Positions 1 to 8,810 of a stretch of DNA of 64,000 nt are shown here, piece after piece. The stretch is taken from assembly GCA_017303805.1 (NCBI GenBank), contig JAFLBQ010000006.1, forward strand, positions 310,001-374,000. Direction: 5' to 3'. This DNA is from Cytophagales bacterium. GTDB taxonomy: Bacteria; Bacteroidota; Bacteroidia; Cytophagales; Cyclobacteriaceae. The position numbers and the translations under genes were made by a program. Each line of letters begins with the position of its first letter. Position 1 is the first letter of the stretch. The notes below the pieces were generated by a model. It was not told where the DNA came from and did not search any database. It worked only from the letters and a program-made list of their open reading frames with translations.

Positions 1-25
1 TAAGTGTTGTTGGTTTAATCATTAG

Positions 26-372
26 CTATATTTTTCTTATGCGGATTTTATTTTTAGAAATAGTAATAAAATGAGGTGTCTCTTCGTATTGATATTTTTC
101 AACTACTTCCAATAATCCATTTTCAATTTGATGATACTCGGACTGGTCATAACGAATAAAACAACAGATAGGTTGGTTATGCCGTACGCAAAAATCAACT
201 CTCCAAAGTCTTTATCTTCTGTAATTAATATTCCCCTATATTGTTGTGCGAGAGCTGCTATTTCTGTGTCGCTTATTCGCGGATAGGTTTCTGCGATGGA
301 TAAGACTTGATGCTGCTTTCTGCGCAACAATTCGATCCAGTATCGTTCCAGATTTTCATCGGCAATGATCAT
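26..372 (-). pseudogene. DUF5615-family PIN-like toxin, frameshifted
   Basis: Members of this family are small PIN-like proteins usually paired with a DUF433 protein as a presumed toxin-antitoxin module. The N-terminal part (start at 372) has the family ADEN motif at residues 4-7 and TEDKDFGEL at 51-59. The frame then runs out of family sequence after about residue 72 and stops at 103. Reading the next frame from about position 157 gives a natural family tail (FIRYDQSEYHQ... to KIRIRKI) that ends at a TAG at 26-28. One missing A in the AA at 155-156 would explain the break. The upstream DUF433 gene overlaps by one base (TAATG), so the two are cotranscribed. Either a real disabling mutation or a sequencing error in an A/T-rich stretch; the sequence alone cannot tell which. 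Confidence 0.8.
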
Positions 373-602
373 TAAGCAACTTCTTTCAATTCCTCGTTGG
401 CAATTACATCAGCCGCATATTCAAGGGCTGCATTTATCTGAGTACTTGTTAATTTTGGATACGCCACCAAAAGTTGCTCAAAAGTATAGCCTGCCGCAAG
501 CTTTCGAATAATTAACTCAACGGTAATGCGAGTGCCGGTAATAACAGGTTTGCCCAACATGATTTGCGGGTTGCGCTCAATGAGTGTGTTATATGCTTTC
601 AT
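372..602 (-). CDS. DUF433 domain protein, putative antitoxin
   Basis: A 76-residue protein with the DUF433 pattern: an N-terminal ITERNPxIMxGKPVITGTRI-like block (here IERNPQIMLGKPVITGTRI at about residues 8-26) followed by a helix-rich segment ending TSTQINAALEYAAD. The family is thought to act as the antitoxin and DNA-binding partner of DUF5615 PIN-like proteins. Its stop codon overlaps the start of the DUF5615 gene by one base, which fits translational coupling. The gene looks intact although its partner is frameshifted. The functional assignment rests on family and context. Confidence 0.85.
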   Translation of the reverse strand: MKAYNTLIERNPQIMLGKPVITGTRITVELIIRKLAAGYTFEQLLVAYPKLTSTQINAALEYAADVIANEELKEVA

Positions 603-625
603 GGCAACGATAAGTTTTGATTTAG

Positions 626-660
626 CAAATATAATGCTTACTAGTGTAACGATTTGAAAA
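626..660 (-). promoter_or_regulatory. possible Bacteroidota promoter for the DUF433/DUF5615 pair
   Basis: On the minus strand TATATTTG (positions 633 to 626) matches the Bacteroidota -7 consensus TAnnTTTG, about 25 nt before the DUF433 ATG. The -33 element is weak (TTTTC near 656-660, spacing longer than usual), so this is a tentative call. Confidence 0.35.
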
Positions 661-679
661 TTATGTTTTTTGACGCACG

Positions 680-1777
680 TTATAAATTTTTAGTTCTGTT
701 TCGTTTAAAATCTTCAAACACCAGGTTGCCCAACCCTTGCAAACTACTGTAATACGCGTTGCCATTATTAGCTTTGGTAAACTCGCGCACAAACGCTTTC
801 AGGTACGGATCGGTGGCAATCATAAACGTGGTTACCGGAACTTTTATTTTTCGAAGTTGTGTGGCCAGGCTTAAGGTTTGATTCAGAATTTTCTGATCTA
901 ACCCAAAACTGTTTTTATAATATTTGATTCCTTGTTTGATGCACGTGGGCTTGCCATCAGTGATCATAAAAATCTGTTTGTTGGAGTTTTTTCTGCGTCT
1001 TAAAATGTCCATCGCTAATTCCAATCCGGCAACCGTGTTGGTGTGATATGGGCCAACCTGCAAATAAGGAAGGTCTTTGATTTCAATTTGCCAGGCATCA
1101 TCGCCAAACACCAGAATGTCCAAAGTGTCTTTCGGGTATTTTTTGGTGATAAGTTCGGCTAAAGCCATAGCCACTTTTTTAGCAGGTGTAATGCGATCTT
1201 CGCCATACAAAATCATTGAGTGCGAAATATCAATCATCAGCACAGTGGAGGTTTGTGTTTTGAATTCACTTTCAATCACCTCCAGGTCTTCTTCGGTCAT
1301 AAAGAAGTCTTCCACCCCATGGTTAATCTGTGCGTTGCGCAGCGAATCGGTCATGGAGATTTGTTCCAGCGTATCGCCAAATTCGTAATCGCGCCTGTCG
1401 GTAGTAGGTTCATCACCACGCCCGTTGTAGTGCGTTTTATGTTCGCCTGATTTTGTCTTTTTTAGTTTACCAAAAATTTCTTCGAGGGCCGATTGCCGCA
1501 AGGTTTGCTCGGCTTTGGCTTTCATCCTAAACTCGCCATTCGGACCATCATCGGTTATGTAGCCGTTGCGCTTCAGGTCTTCGATAAAATCGCCAATGCC
1601 GTAGTTTTTGTTGGTAAGGTTATATTGTTTGTCCACTTCGGTTAGCCACTCCAACGCCTCGCCTACATTGCCTGAAGTAATCAGCAACAACTGCATGAAA
1701 ATATTCAGCAACTTTTCAAAATCGCTCTTCGCGCTATCGGGTGGAGGTGTATATTTTGAGAACCGGTGACCGAGCAT
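680..1777 (-). CDS. VWA domain protein (MoxR/Mg-chelatase D type)
   Basis: A 365-residue soluble protein. The C-terminal half (about residues 178-350) is a von Willebrand factor A domain with a MIDAS metal site: DISHS at 183-187, a Thr in the HTNTVAG stretch, and the downstream TDGKPT loop. The N-terminal half is charged and helical with no domain I can name. Proteins of this build usually work with an AAA+ ATPase of the MoxR/ChlI type to remodel or load metal into a target. No such ATPase is in the window, so the partner lies outside or elsewhere. No signal peptide is seen, which suggests a cytoplasmic location. It lies 115 bases downstream of bshA on the same strand, with an inverted repeat between them. 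Confidence 0.8.
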   Translation of the reverse strand: MLGHRFSKYTPPPDSAKSDFEKLLNIFMQLLLITSGNVGEALEWLTEVDKQYNLTNKNYGIGDFIEDLKRNGYITDDGPNGEFRMKAKAEQTLRQSALEEIFGKLKKTKSGEHKTHYNGRGDEPTTDRRDYEFGDTLEQISMTDSLRNAQINHGVEDFFMTEEDLEVIESEFKTQTSTVLMIDISHSMILYGEDRITPAKKVAMALAELITKKYPKDTLDILVFGDDAWQIEIKDLPYLQVGPYHTNTVAGLELAMDILRRRKNSNKQIFMITDGKPTCIKQGIKYYKNSFGLDQKILNQTLSLATQLRKIKVPVTTFMIATDPYLKAFVREFTKANNGNAYYSSLQGLGNLVFEDFKRNRTKNL

Positions 1778-1836
1778 GTTTGGATTCTAACTTATATCTG
1801 CTAAACTATAACTCACATCTATCTTTATTGTTTAAA

Positions 1837-1904
1837 AGTTACCAGTAGGCAGCATGCAGTAGGCAGTATTGAGACTGCCTACTGGTAACTGCTTACTGCC
1901 TACT
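1837..1904. repeat. AGTAGGCAG inverted/direct repeat cluster, possible terminator
   Basis: Four copies of the 9-mer AGTAGGCAG lie in 61 bases: two direct (1844-1852, 1858-1866) and two inverted (1875-1883, 1896-1904). Arms 1837-1852 and 1875-1890 are a perfect 16-bp inverted repeat that can fold into a long hairpin. On the minus strand the hairpin is followed by CTTTT, so it may end the bshA transcript. The rightmost copy runs into the bshA coding end and encodes its last residues (SRQ). Confidence 0.75.
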
Positions 1905-3041
1905 AATTAATGATGCTTGCGCTTTTTCCAGCACCCGCTCGTAATACTTTTCGTACAAGGGCAAAATCTGGGTGATATCAAACTCACGGGCGCGGGCCAA
2001 CGCATTCGCTTTAAATTGTGGCAGGTTGTTTTTGTCTAAAATAAAAAGTGCCTTGCGTGTCATGTCTTCTACATCGCCCACATTGCTCATAAATCCGGTT
2101 ACACCCTGAATGTTCAATTCGGGCAGTCCACCCGTGTTGGACGAAATTACCGGAACCTCGCACGCCATGGCTTCCAGGGCGGCCAATCCAAAACTTTCTT
2201 TTTCCGAGGGCATCAAAAACAGATCGGCAACGGAAAGCACTTCTTCCACGGCTTCCAACTTTCCCAGAAAGCGAACCGCATCGTTAATGCCTAACTCGCG
2301 GGCAAGCGTTTCCGCAGGCTGGCGCTCCGGTCCATCGCCAATCATCAATAACTTAGACGGCACCTCTTTGTGGATATTGTTAAAAACATGCACTACATCC
2401 ATTACCCGCTTTACTTTGCGAAAGTTGGAGGTGTGAACAATCAACGCTTCACCCTGCGGGCATATGGCTTTTTTGAAGTGATCTTTCTTTTGCTTTTTAA
2501 ATTTTTCCAGATCGATGAAGTTGGGAATTACCTCAATCTCGTTGGTGATCTTAAAAGAGTAGTACGTCTCGCGCTTTAAATCTTCCGAAACAGAGGTAAC
2601 CCCATCGGACTGGTTGATGCTAAACGTAACCACGGGTTCGTAGCTTGCATCTTTGCCCACAAGGGTAATATCGGTGCCGTGTAAAGTGGTTACTACCGGA
2701 ATGTAAATACCATGGGTTTTTAAAATCTGCTTGGCCATGTAAGCAGCCGAGGCATGCGGAATGGCATAGTGTACGTGCAGTAAATCAAGGGCTTCGTTTT
2801 TAACCACGCTTACCATCTTGCTGGCCAAAGCCAACTCGTAGGGTGGATACTCAAACAACGGGTAAGACCTGAACTCTACTTCGTGGTAAAAGAGATTCTC
2901 GTTCAAAAAATCTAACCGGCTGGGTTGGCTGTAGGTAATAAAGTGAACCTGATGCCCTTCTTTGGCAAGTGCCTTACCCAATTCGGTTGCAACCACACCA
3001 CTACCGCCAAAGGTAGGATAACACACAATGCCAATTTTCAT
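1893..3041 (-). CDS. bshA: N-acetyl-alpha-D-glucosaminyl L-malate synthase BshA
   Basis: A GT4 glycosyltransferase of 382 residues that transfers GlcNAc from UDP-GlcNAc to L-malate, the first step of bacillithiol synthesis in the cytoplasm. The start MKIGIVCYPTFGGSGVVATE is typical of BshA, with the glycine-rich loop at 12-15. The C-terminal GT-B domain carries the retaining-transferase pattern E282-SFGLAAL-E290. Length and motifs are normal for the family. The last codons overlap a copy of the AGTAGGCAG repeat, so the C-terminus may have been altered by the repeat. The upstream neighbour is the GH3-like/beta-lactamase fusion, on the same strand and 112 bases away. The deacetylase and ligase steps (BshB, BshC) are not in this window. 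Confidence 0.93.
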   Translation of the reverse strand: MKIGIVCYPTFGGSGVVATELGKALAKEGHQVHFITYSQPSRLDFLNENLFYHEVEFRSYPLFEYPPYELALASKMVSVVKNEALDLLHVHYAIPHASAAYMAKQILKTHGIYIPVVTTLHGTDITLVGKDASYEPVVTFSINQSDGVTSVSEDLKRETYYSFKITNEIEVIPNFIDLEKFKKQKKDHFKKAICPQGEALIVHTSNFRKVKRVMDVVHVFNNIHKEVPSKLLMIGDGPERQPAETLARELGINDAVRFLGKLEAVEEVLSVADLFLMPSEKESFGLAALEAMACEVPVISSNTGGLPELNIQGVTGFMSNVGDVEDMTRKALFILDKNNLPQFKANALARAREFDITQILPLYEKYYERVLEKAQASLISRQ

Positions 3042-3153
3042 TCAGGTAGGGTTAAATACATTGGTTTTGAAGATAATTTAAAAATTCAAAACTACTCTGC
3101 TAAACCATTCAAACGGTTATTTAGTTTCAGGCAGGGTGGGTATTAACTTAATT

Positions 3154-5877
3154 TTAATATTGGCAGTAGTTAAAAATTGCCTTATAAATAACCTCTTGAA
3201 TGCGCGGCCGGATGTTGGCACTCAGCAACTTATTATTATTCATATCGGGGTGCACCCGATTAGAGAGGTACACAAACACAAGATTAAATTGCGGATCTAC
3301 CCAAATGCAGGTGCCCGTAAAACCGGTATGGCCAAAGGTTAATGGCGAAGCCAGCAGGGTAGTGGGCCCGGCCCAATCGCTGGGTGTTGGCTTGTCCCAG
3401 CCCAGGCCTCGCCTGCTGGTATCGAATTGCCGCGTAGTAAAAAGCTCAACGGTTTCGGGTTTGTAGTATTGATGGCCTCCGTAACTTCCTTTTTGTAACA
3501 GCATCTGCCCGAGTTTAGCCAGGTCGTTAGCATTGCCAAAGAGGCCCGCATGCCCCGCAATGTTGCCGTGCATGGCTGCGCCCTGATCGTGCACGTAGCC
3601 AACCAGTAACCCTTTACGAAACAGCTTATCGTCTTCGGTAGGCGCAATCCGGTTTTTATCGAAGCGGTTTAAAGGCAAATAGCCCAACGTAGTAGCGCCC
3701 AAAGGCTCATAAAGATTTTGCTCCAGAAAATCTTCCATAGGTTGGTTTACTAATTTTTCGGCAAGGTGTTGCAAAATGTAAAAGCCCATGTCGCTGTAGC
3801 GATAATCGAATGTGGTGCGCACGGGTTTTTCGCGCACGCGCGCTTTTATAATCCATTGCCATAAACTGTCTTTCATTGCTTTGGAGGCAAACATATTTTC
3901 CGTTACCGGAAAGGGGTAGTCAGCACTCTTCTTCGAGCTGTAATACTCAGGCAGTGGCGTTCCGTTTTTCACCGTCTCGGCCCAAAATGGTAAGAAGGGC
4001 CAAAGCCCGGCCTGGTGCGTAAGAATATCTTTTAGTGTGTAATCTTTCTTGTTCGATTTTTTAAGTTCCGGCAAATAAACCGATGCCTTTTTGTAGATGT
4101 CGATCAAACCTTTTTCGTACAAGAACATTACTGTTTGCAACGTAGCGGCTACTTTGGTTACCGAGGCCAGGTCGTACAACGTGTTTTCCGTTACCGGGAT
4201 TTTTTTTGCGTACGTAAGCCAACCGGTAGCGCGGTCGTAAATTACTTTACCATCTTTTATCACCATTACATAACTACCGGGCGTAGCCATGCTGTCAATT
4301 GCTTCGCGGGCAATGGTTTCAATCTTTTCCAGGGTTTTGCTATCCACCCCGGCTGCTTCCGGCAAGGTGTATGAAAGTCTGTTTAAACTGTTGGTAAGCA
4401 CACCGGTGCCGGCATCCCAATAGCCGGCCAGGGTAACCGGCAACACACCTTGTGCCGCAATACCTCCAAAAATAAGTTGAGGAAAAACTTTTTGAAGATC
4501 TGTATGGCTTGTGTATCCGCAAAGCAAGGCACCGGCCCGCGATACGAGTTTGAGATTTTCCAACGAGCCGAAACTGGCAACGATCACTACTTTGGATTTG
4601 GCAAGGGAGTTAATAAACGCGGCCACCTGCACCACATCTGCTTCGGCAAACAAAGCAACCACTACTACATGGGCACCAGCCAGTTTACTTTTAACCAGCG
4701 TTGTATCGCCTGGCTGAGCCAATGCCAGGTGTGTGAAGGGAGCATATTTGGAAAGGTAGCGGGTAAACTCATTTTCGGTAGGGGCTCCAACAGAAACAGA
4801 AAAGAAATTGGTATGTTCTAGTTGCGCAATTGGCAGGAGTCCGTTCTGATTTTTTACCACCGTGGCCGAGGCTTCGGTAAGTTGATATTGCAAAAGAGCT
4901 GCGGTTGGATTGTGCAGCCGGGCGTTCAGGTTGTCGGTATTAATAATTTTATTTTGATGCAAGCCGGCATCGTACTTTAACCCGAGCATGGTTTTTACGG
5001 CCGCATCAATGTGCGCTACCAGGTTTTTATCTTTTCGGGTGGCGCGCAAAATTTTGCGTATGGCAGGGGCCATGTCTTCGCTGCCAATTAATAACGTATG
5101 GCCCAGGTGCAGCGCCAGCAATTCTACCTCGCCATCGGGTTGCTTGCCGGCCAGTTGTTTCAAGTGGGCAATGTCTGCAATCAGCAACCCGTTGTACCCA
5201 TAGGTGGCATTCAATTCGTCTTCATCGATTTTTTTTAGGTCGTCTTTTTCAAAATCAATGAGCCGCGTGTGCGAAGTAATAAGGCCGGTAGCCAAAGGCA
5301 AAAGTTGCTGCAGCCGTGTAGTGTCGGGGGCAGCGGTGGCATTGCTCAGGCACAAGCGAACCCCTTGTTGTTGCACTGCTTTTATATAGGTATGCCATGC
5401 ATTCCACATGCGCGAGGTTTTCAACGAATGTTCCGGAGTTCCCCACGCAGGCGGGCCGGGTAGCACCGATAGAAATGTAAGATGAATGCCAAGCAGTTGT
5501 TGCTGGCGCGCCACCTCGGCAGCCGCCTGCTCAATTAAGGTTGGCTGTGTAAGGCCTGCCAGTTGCAACACGGTTGGTGCCCACAGGCTATCCACCGGTC
5601 GCAGATTCCAGGCCGCCACCAACAACGGCACGTCTGCTTCGCGCTGATGTTTATTAACCTGGTTTGCGTGACTATATGCGCCTGCCTGCGTTACGAGAAT
5701 GCCGCCCGGTTTTAGCTTTTGAACTTCGGCATCGGCTGGTACCAGAAAAAGCTGACTGATTTTTTCAGTAGGGTTAAGTGTTTGAAAAACACTATCTACC
5801 CAGCGCGCTTTAGCATCCTGAGCCAGTGTTTTTAATTGCAGGAGTAAGAGCAGAAGAAAGAAGAAGTTTTTAAACAT
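3154..5877 (-). CDS. Fusion of degenerate GH3 (NagZ-like) domain and serine beta-lactamase-like domain
   Basis: A 907-residue exported protein: signal peptide 1-19, a GH3 N-terminal-like region to about 300, a GH3 C-terminal-like sandwich region at about 330-490, and a class C beta-lactamase/esterase-like domain from about 510. The hydrolase part is complete: S572-V-T-K575 (SxxK), Y694-S-D, and H850-T-G in place of KTG. The GH3 part keeps an Asp (D235 in LLIADIA) where the nucleophile should be. It lacks the KHFPGHG loop that carries the acid/base dyad in bacterial NagZ enzymes; the matching stretch near 174-184 reads VRLCLSNATAA. The family acts on cell-wall or amino-sugar substrates in the periplasm. 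Here only the second domain looks catalytic. Same strand as bshA. Confidence 0.85.
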   Translation of the reverse strand: MFKNFFFLLLLLLQLKTLAQDAKARWVDSVFQTLNPTEKISQLFLVPADAEVQKLKPGGILVTQAGAYSHANQVNKHQREADVPLLVAAWNLRPVDSLWAPTVLQLAGLTQPTLIEQAAAEVARQQQLLGIHLTFLSVLPGPPAWGTPEHSLKTSRMWNAWHTYIKAVQQQGVRLCLSNATAAPDTTRLQQLLPLATGLITSHTRLIDFEKDDLKKIDEDELNATYGYNGLLIADIAHLKQLAGKQPDGEVELLALHLGHTLLIGSEDMAPAIRKILRATRKDKNLVAHIDAAVKTMLGLKYDAGLHQNKIINTDNLNARLHNPTAALLQYQLTEASATVVKNQNGLLPIAQLEHTNFFSVSVGAPTENEFTRYLSKYAPFTHLALAQPGDTTLVKSKLAGAHVVVVALFAEADVVQVAAFINSLAKSKVVIVASFGSLENLKLVSRAGALLCGYTSHTDLQKVFPQLIFGGIAAQGVLPVTLAGYWDAGTGVLTNSLNRLSYTLPEAAGVDSKTLEKIETIAREAIDSMATPGSYVMVIKDGKVIYDRATGWLTYAKKIPVTENTLYDLASVTKVAATLQTVMFLYEKGLIDIYKKASVYLPELKKSNKKDYTLKDILTHQAGLWPFLPFWAETVKNGTPLPEYYSSKKSADYPFPVTENMFASKAMKDSLWQWIIKARVREKPVRTTFDYRYSDMGFYILQHLAEKLVNQPMEDFLEQNLYEPLGATTLGYLPLNRFDKNRIAPTEDDKLFRKGLLVGYVHDQGAAMHGNIAGHAGLFGNANDLAKLGQMLLQKGSYGGHQYYKPETVELFTTRQFDTSRRGLGWDKPTPSDWAGPTTLLASPLTFGHTGFTGTCIWVDPQFNLVFVYLSNRVHPDMNNNKLLSANIRPRIQEVIYKAIFNYCQY

Positions 5878-5984
5878 CGGCCCGGGCGATTTTTATACCT
5901 TTACCCGCTTAATTAACGGCATTTAAACCGATAACGTGCGTTGGATTGATAGTGCGAAACTACATTTAGATTAAAAGAAATGCT

Positions 5985-6353
5985 ATGAAGTTCTTTTCGT
6001 TATTTACAAAAGCCCCGCAACACCAGCGGTTTGCTTATAAGCCCCGTTTCTACGATGCGCAAAAAGAAGAGTTGGAAGAACGTGAAAGCCGGATAAAAAG
6101 AGAACTTGAACGCGAACGCGGTGTATTGCTTGAAACCCCGGGTAATTACCGTACGCGTATTGCCGGTTCGTTTCAGGCAGCGCGCAAGCGTAGCAAGCCC
6201 GCAGCCGAACCCAATGCGGCCATGATTCGCCTTACCATTCTGTTGTTCCTCACTTTATTTATTATTGCATTTTTGCAATGGGGCCAGCCTGCCTTGTACC
6301 TTCTCATTTTATTTGTACCGTTTTATTTCTTTTTAAAATTCAGAAGGCGATAA
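5985..6353 (+). CDS. Conserved small membrane protein upstream of mutL
   Basis: A 122-residue protein with two parts: a highly charged helix or coiled coil (about residues 28-48, rich in E, R and K) and a C-terminal hydrophobic hairpin (about 84-118) that should span the membrane once or twice, ending in FRRR. I recognise it as a type often found next to mutL in Cytophagales, but not its function. It precedes mutL by 15 bases on the same strand and is probably cotranscribed with it. Confidence 0.7.
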   Translation: MKFFSLFTKAPQHQRFAYKPRFYDAQKEELEERESRIKRELERERGVLLETPGNYRTRIAGSFQAARKRSKPAAEPNAAMIRLTILLFLTLFIIAFLQWGQPALYLLILFVPFYFFLKFRRR

Positions 6354-6368
6354 CTTCCGAGCCAGCAC

Positions 6369-8165
6369 ATGCCCGATATTATTCATTTATTACCGGATTC
6401 TATTGCCAACCAGATTGCGGCCGGTGAGGTAGTGCAGCGTCCGGCTTCGGCTGTAAAAGAGTTGCTGGAAAACGCCATTGATGCGGGCGGCACACATCTT
6501 AAACTGATTGTAAAGGAAGCAGGCAAAACGCTGATACAGGTTATTGATAACGGAAGCGGGATGAGCGAGACCGATGCCCGCATGAGCCTGGAACGACATG
6601 CCACCTCCAAAATCCGCACTGCCGATGATCTGTTTCGTTTGCGCACAATGGGCTTTCGGGGCGAGGCGCTGGCATCCATTGCCGCGGTATCGCAATTTGA
6701 AATGAAAACACGCCCGGCACAAAATGAACTCGGAACGCACCTGGTAGTGGAAGCATCGGAAGTGAAAAGCCAGTTGCCTGTAGCGTGCGAAAAGGGCACG
6801 AGCATCAGCGTAAAAAATCTTTTCTATAACATCCCGGCCCGAAGAAATTTTTTGAAATCGAACCCGATTGAAATGCGGCACATCATTGATGAGTTTCAAC
6901 GCCTGGCGTTGGCGCATCCGCAGGTGGCCTTTCAACTTCGGCACGATGAAGAATTGATTTACGATTTACAACCCGCCAAGTTAAGCCAGCGCATTGTGGC
7001 GCTATTCGGAAAATCGTTTCAAGAGCAACTGGCCCCATGCCAGGAAGAAACGGAGTTGGTGAAAATTACCGGCTACATCGGGCGGCCCGAACTGGCCCGC
7101 AAAACGCGGGGCGAGCAATTTATTTTTGTTAACCACCGCTATATACGCAACAACTACCTGAACCACGCTGTAACCAGCGCCTTCGAAGGATTGTTGCCCG
7201 AAAGTACGTTTCCGTTTTATGTATTGTTTATTGCCATCGATCCTAAACACGTAGATGTAAATGTGCATCCCACCAAAACCGAAATTAAGTTTGCCGATGA
7301 GCGGGCTGTGTATGGCGTGGTATGGGCTGCTGTAAAACAAGCGCTAAGTGCACACAACCTGGCGCCTGCCATCGACTTTAAAGCCGATGTAAACCTGATG
7401 GGAAAATTGAATCAAACTATTTCCAAAGACCACTACGTTGACGAGCAGTTTAGCAATTCGCTAAAGCGCAGCAACTTGGAAAACTGGGAAAAACTTTTTG
7501 AAAATGAAGTGCCCGCCTCCAGGCTGTTTCAACCAACCGATACCGAGCGCACCGTGCTGCACTTTGAAAGCGCACTGAATAACACCGAAGCGCAACCTAC
7601 CGAGGAGTCTGGGTTGTTTCAGTTTCAACAGAAATATTTGGTGCGGGCTTCCAAGAGCGGGCTTATGATTATAGACCAACAGGCTGCGCACGAACGGGTG
7701 CTGTTCGAACGCTACCTGGCACGGCAAAAAACAGGCGCTGGCAATAGTCAGCAAAGTTTGTTTCCACAAACAGTTACCCTGCAAGCGGCCGATTATGCGT
7801 TGGCTTTGGAAATTGAATCAGAACTTATAGCCCTCGGTTTTAGGTTCGAGCCTTTTGGCAAGCAGGCTTTTGTGGTAACGGGCATTCCGGCCGGTGTGGC
7901 GGGTTCTGAAAAAGAATTGTTCGAAGGCCTGCTGGAACAGTTTAAGAAAAACCAAAATGAGTTACAGTTACCGGTGCGCGATAACCTGGCGTTGGCGCTG
8001 GCCAGGCGGGCATCGGTAAAGGCTGGCCAAAAACTGCAACCCGAAGAAATGAATGCCATTGTGGCCGGGTTATTTGCCTGTGCTAAACCAAATTTTTCTC
8101 CGGACGGGCGCCCAACATTTTTTACGTTGGAAACGTCTAAGATAGAAAGTTACTTTACCCGCTAA
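6369..8165 (+). CDS. mutL: DNA mismatch repair protein MutL
   Basis: A 598-residue GHKL ATPase that links mismatch recognition by MutS to strand incision. The N-terminal ATPase motifs are all visible: ELLENAIDAG (31-40), DNGSGM (about 60), ATSKI, and GFRGEALASIAAVS. The transducer region contains HVDVNVHPTKTEIKF. The C-terminal dimerisation domain has DQQAAHERVLFE, the position of the metal-binding endonuclease motif DQHA(x)2E(x)4E with His replaced by Gln, and a late SPDGRPTF in place of CPHGRPT. Whether the nick activity survives these changes is unclear. The gene lies in a same-strand cluster with a small membrane protein before it and two rhomboid proteases after it. Confidence 0.97.
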   Translation: MPDIIHLLPDSIANQIAAGEVVQRPASAVKELLENAIDAGGTHLKLIVKEAGKTLIQVIDNGSGMSETDARMSLERHATSKIRTADDLFRLRTMGFRGEALASIAAVSQFEMKTRPAQNELGTHLVVEASEVKSQLPVACEKGTSISVKNLFYNIPARRNFLKSNPIEMRHIIDEFQRLALAHPQVAFQLRHDEELIYDLQPAKLSQRIVALFGKSFQEQLAPCQEETELVKITGYIGRPELARKTRGEQFIFVNHRYIRNNYLNHAVTSAFEGLLPESTFPFYVLFIAIDPKHVDVNVHPTKTEIKFADERAVYGVVWAAVKQALSAHNLAPAIDFKADVNLMGKLNQTISKDHYVDEQFSNSLKRSNLENWEKLFENEVPASRLFQPTDTERTVLHFESALNNTEAQPTEESGLFQFQQKYLVRASKSGLMIIDQQAAHERVLFERYLARQKTGAGNSQQSLFPQTVTLQAADYALALEIESELIALGFRFEPFGKQAFVVTGIPAGVAGSEKELFEGLLEQFKKNQNELQLPVRDNLALALARRASVKAGQKLQPEEMNAIVAGLFACAKPNFSPDGRPTFFTLETSKIESYFTR

Positions 8166-8174
8166 ATTTTACCC

Positions 8175-8771
8175 ATGTTTCGAGTTACTCCGTTGGTCAG
8201 AAATCTGATTATTATTAATGTGGTGGTTTTTATGGCTCAGAATTTTTTGAGCAATCTGCACATCACCGAGTACATGTCGTTGTGGAGTATTCACTCACCG
8301 TATTTTAAGCCCTATCAGTTTTTTACTTATATGTTCGCCCATGGCGGTATGGGGCATATCTTTTTCAACATGCTGGCCCTTGCCTCGTTTGCGCCCATTC
8401 TTGAAAGTTATTGGGGCGAAAGGAAGCTTTTGATTTTTTACCTCGCAACCGGTATTGGCGCAGGTATTATTTATGCCGGTGTAAATTATTTTTTAGGAGC
8501 GCACGAAGGCGGTATCATGCTCGGTGCGTCCGGGGCTATCTATGGAATTTTAATGGCCTTTGGAATGAGTTTCCCCAACATGGAAATCATGCTGCTGTTT
8601 CCGCCTATTCCCATAAAAGCCAAATACATGGTGTTTGTAATCGGGTTAATTACCTATGCATTGGATAGCAGCGGCTCGGTGGCCCACCTGGCACACTTTG
8701 GGGGTGCGTTTGTAGCGTTTATTATCATTACTTTTTGGCGGGGTTCGGGCAACAACCGGGGTTGGCAATAG
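8175..8771 (+). CDS. Rhomboid family intramembrane serine protease (first of pair)
   Basis: A 198-residue protein of six predicted membrane segments and little else. It cleaves transmembrane helices inside the membrane. The catalytic Ser sits in GASGA (S119). The His is in the HLAHFGG stretch (171-177) of the last helix. The HGGMGHIFFNM block at 56-66 is the usual loop and helix-2 signature. It begins nine bases after mutL and is followed 39 bases later by a second rhomboid. The two are different proteins, not halves of one. Confidence 0.93.
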   Translation: MFRVTPLVRNLIIINVVVFMAQNFLSNLHITEYMSLWSIHSPYFKPYQFFTYMFAHGGMGHIFFNMLALASFAPILESYWGERKLLIFYLATGIGAGIIYAGVNYFLGAHEGGIMLGASGAIYGILMAFGMSFPNMEIMLLFPPIPIKAKYMVFVIGLITYALDSSGSVAHLAHFGGAFVAFIIITFWRGSGNNRGWQ

Positions 8772-8810
8772 CAGAAATTAAATTTTATCTTAGAAAGAAA
8801 TTGACGGGTT

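Noticed and set aside
1837-1904. CRISPR-like repeat cluster
   Set aside because: Only four 9-base copies, in both orientations, with no spacers of even length.
4450-4821. Long plus-strand open frame opposite the GH3/beta-lactamase gene
   Set aside because: It lies entirely within a well-supported gene on the other strand, has no family signature and is one of several overlapping frames there.
6390-6944. Minus-strand open frame of 184 codons inside mutL
   Set aside because: It is the mirror of conserved MutL motifs, with low-quality protein composition and no start context.
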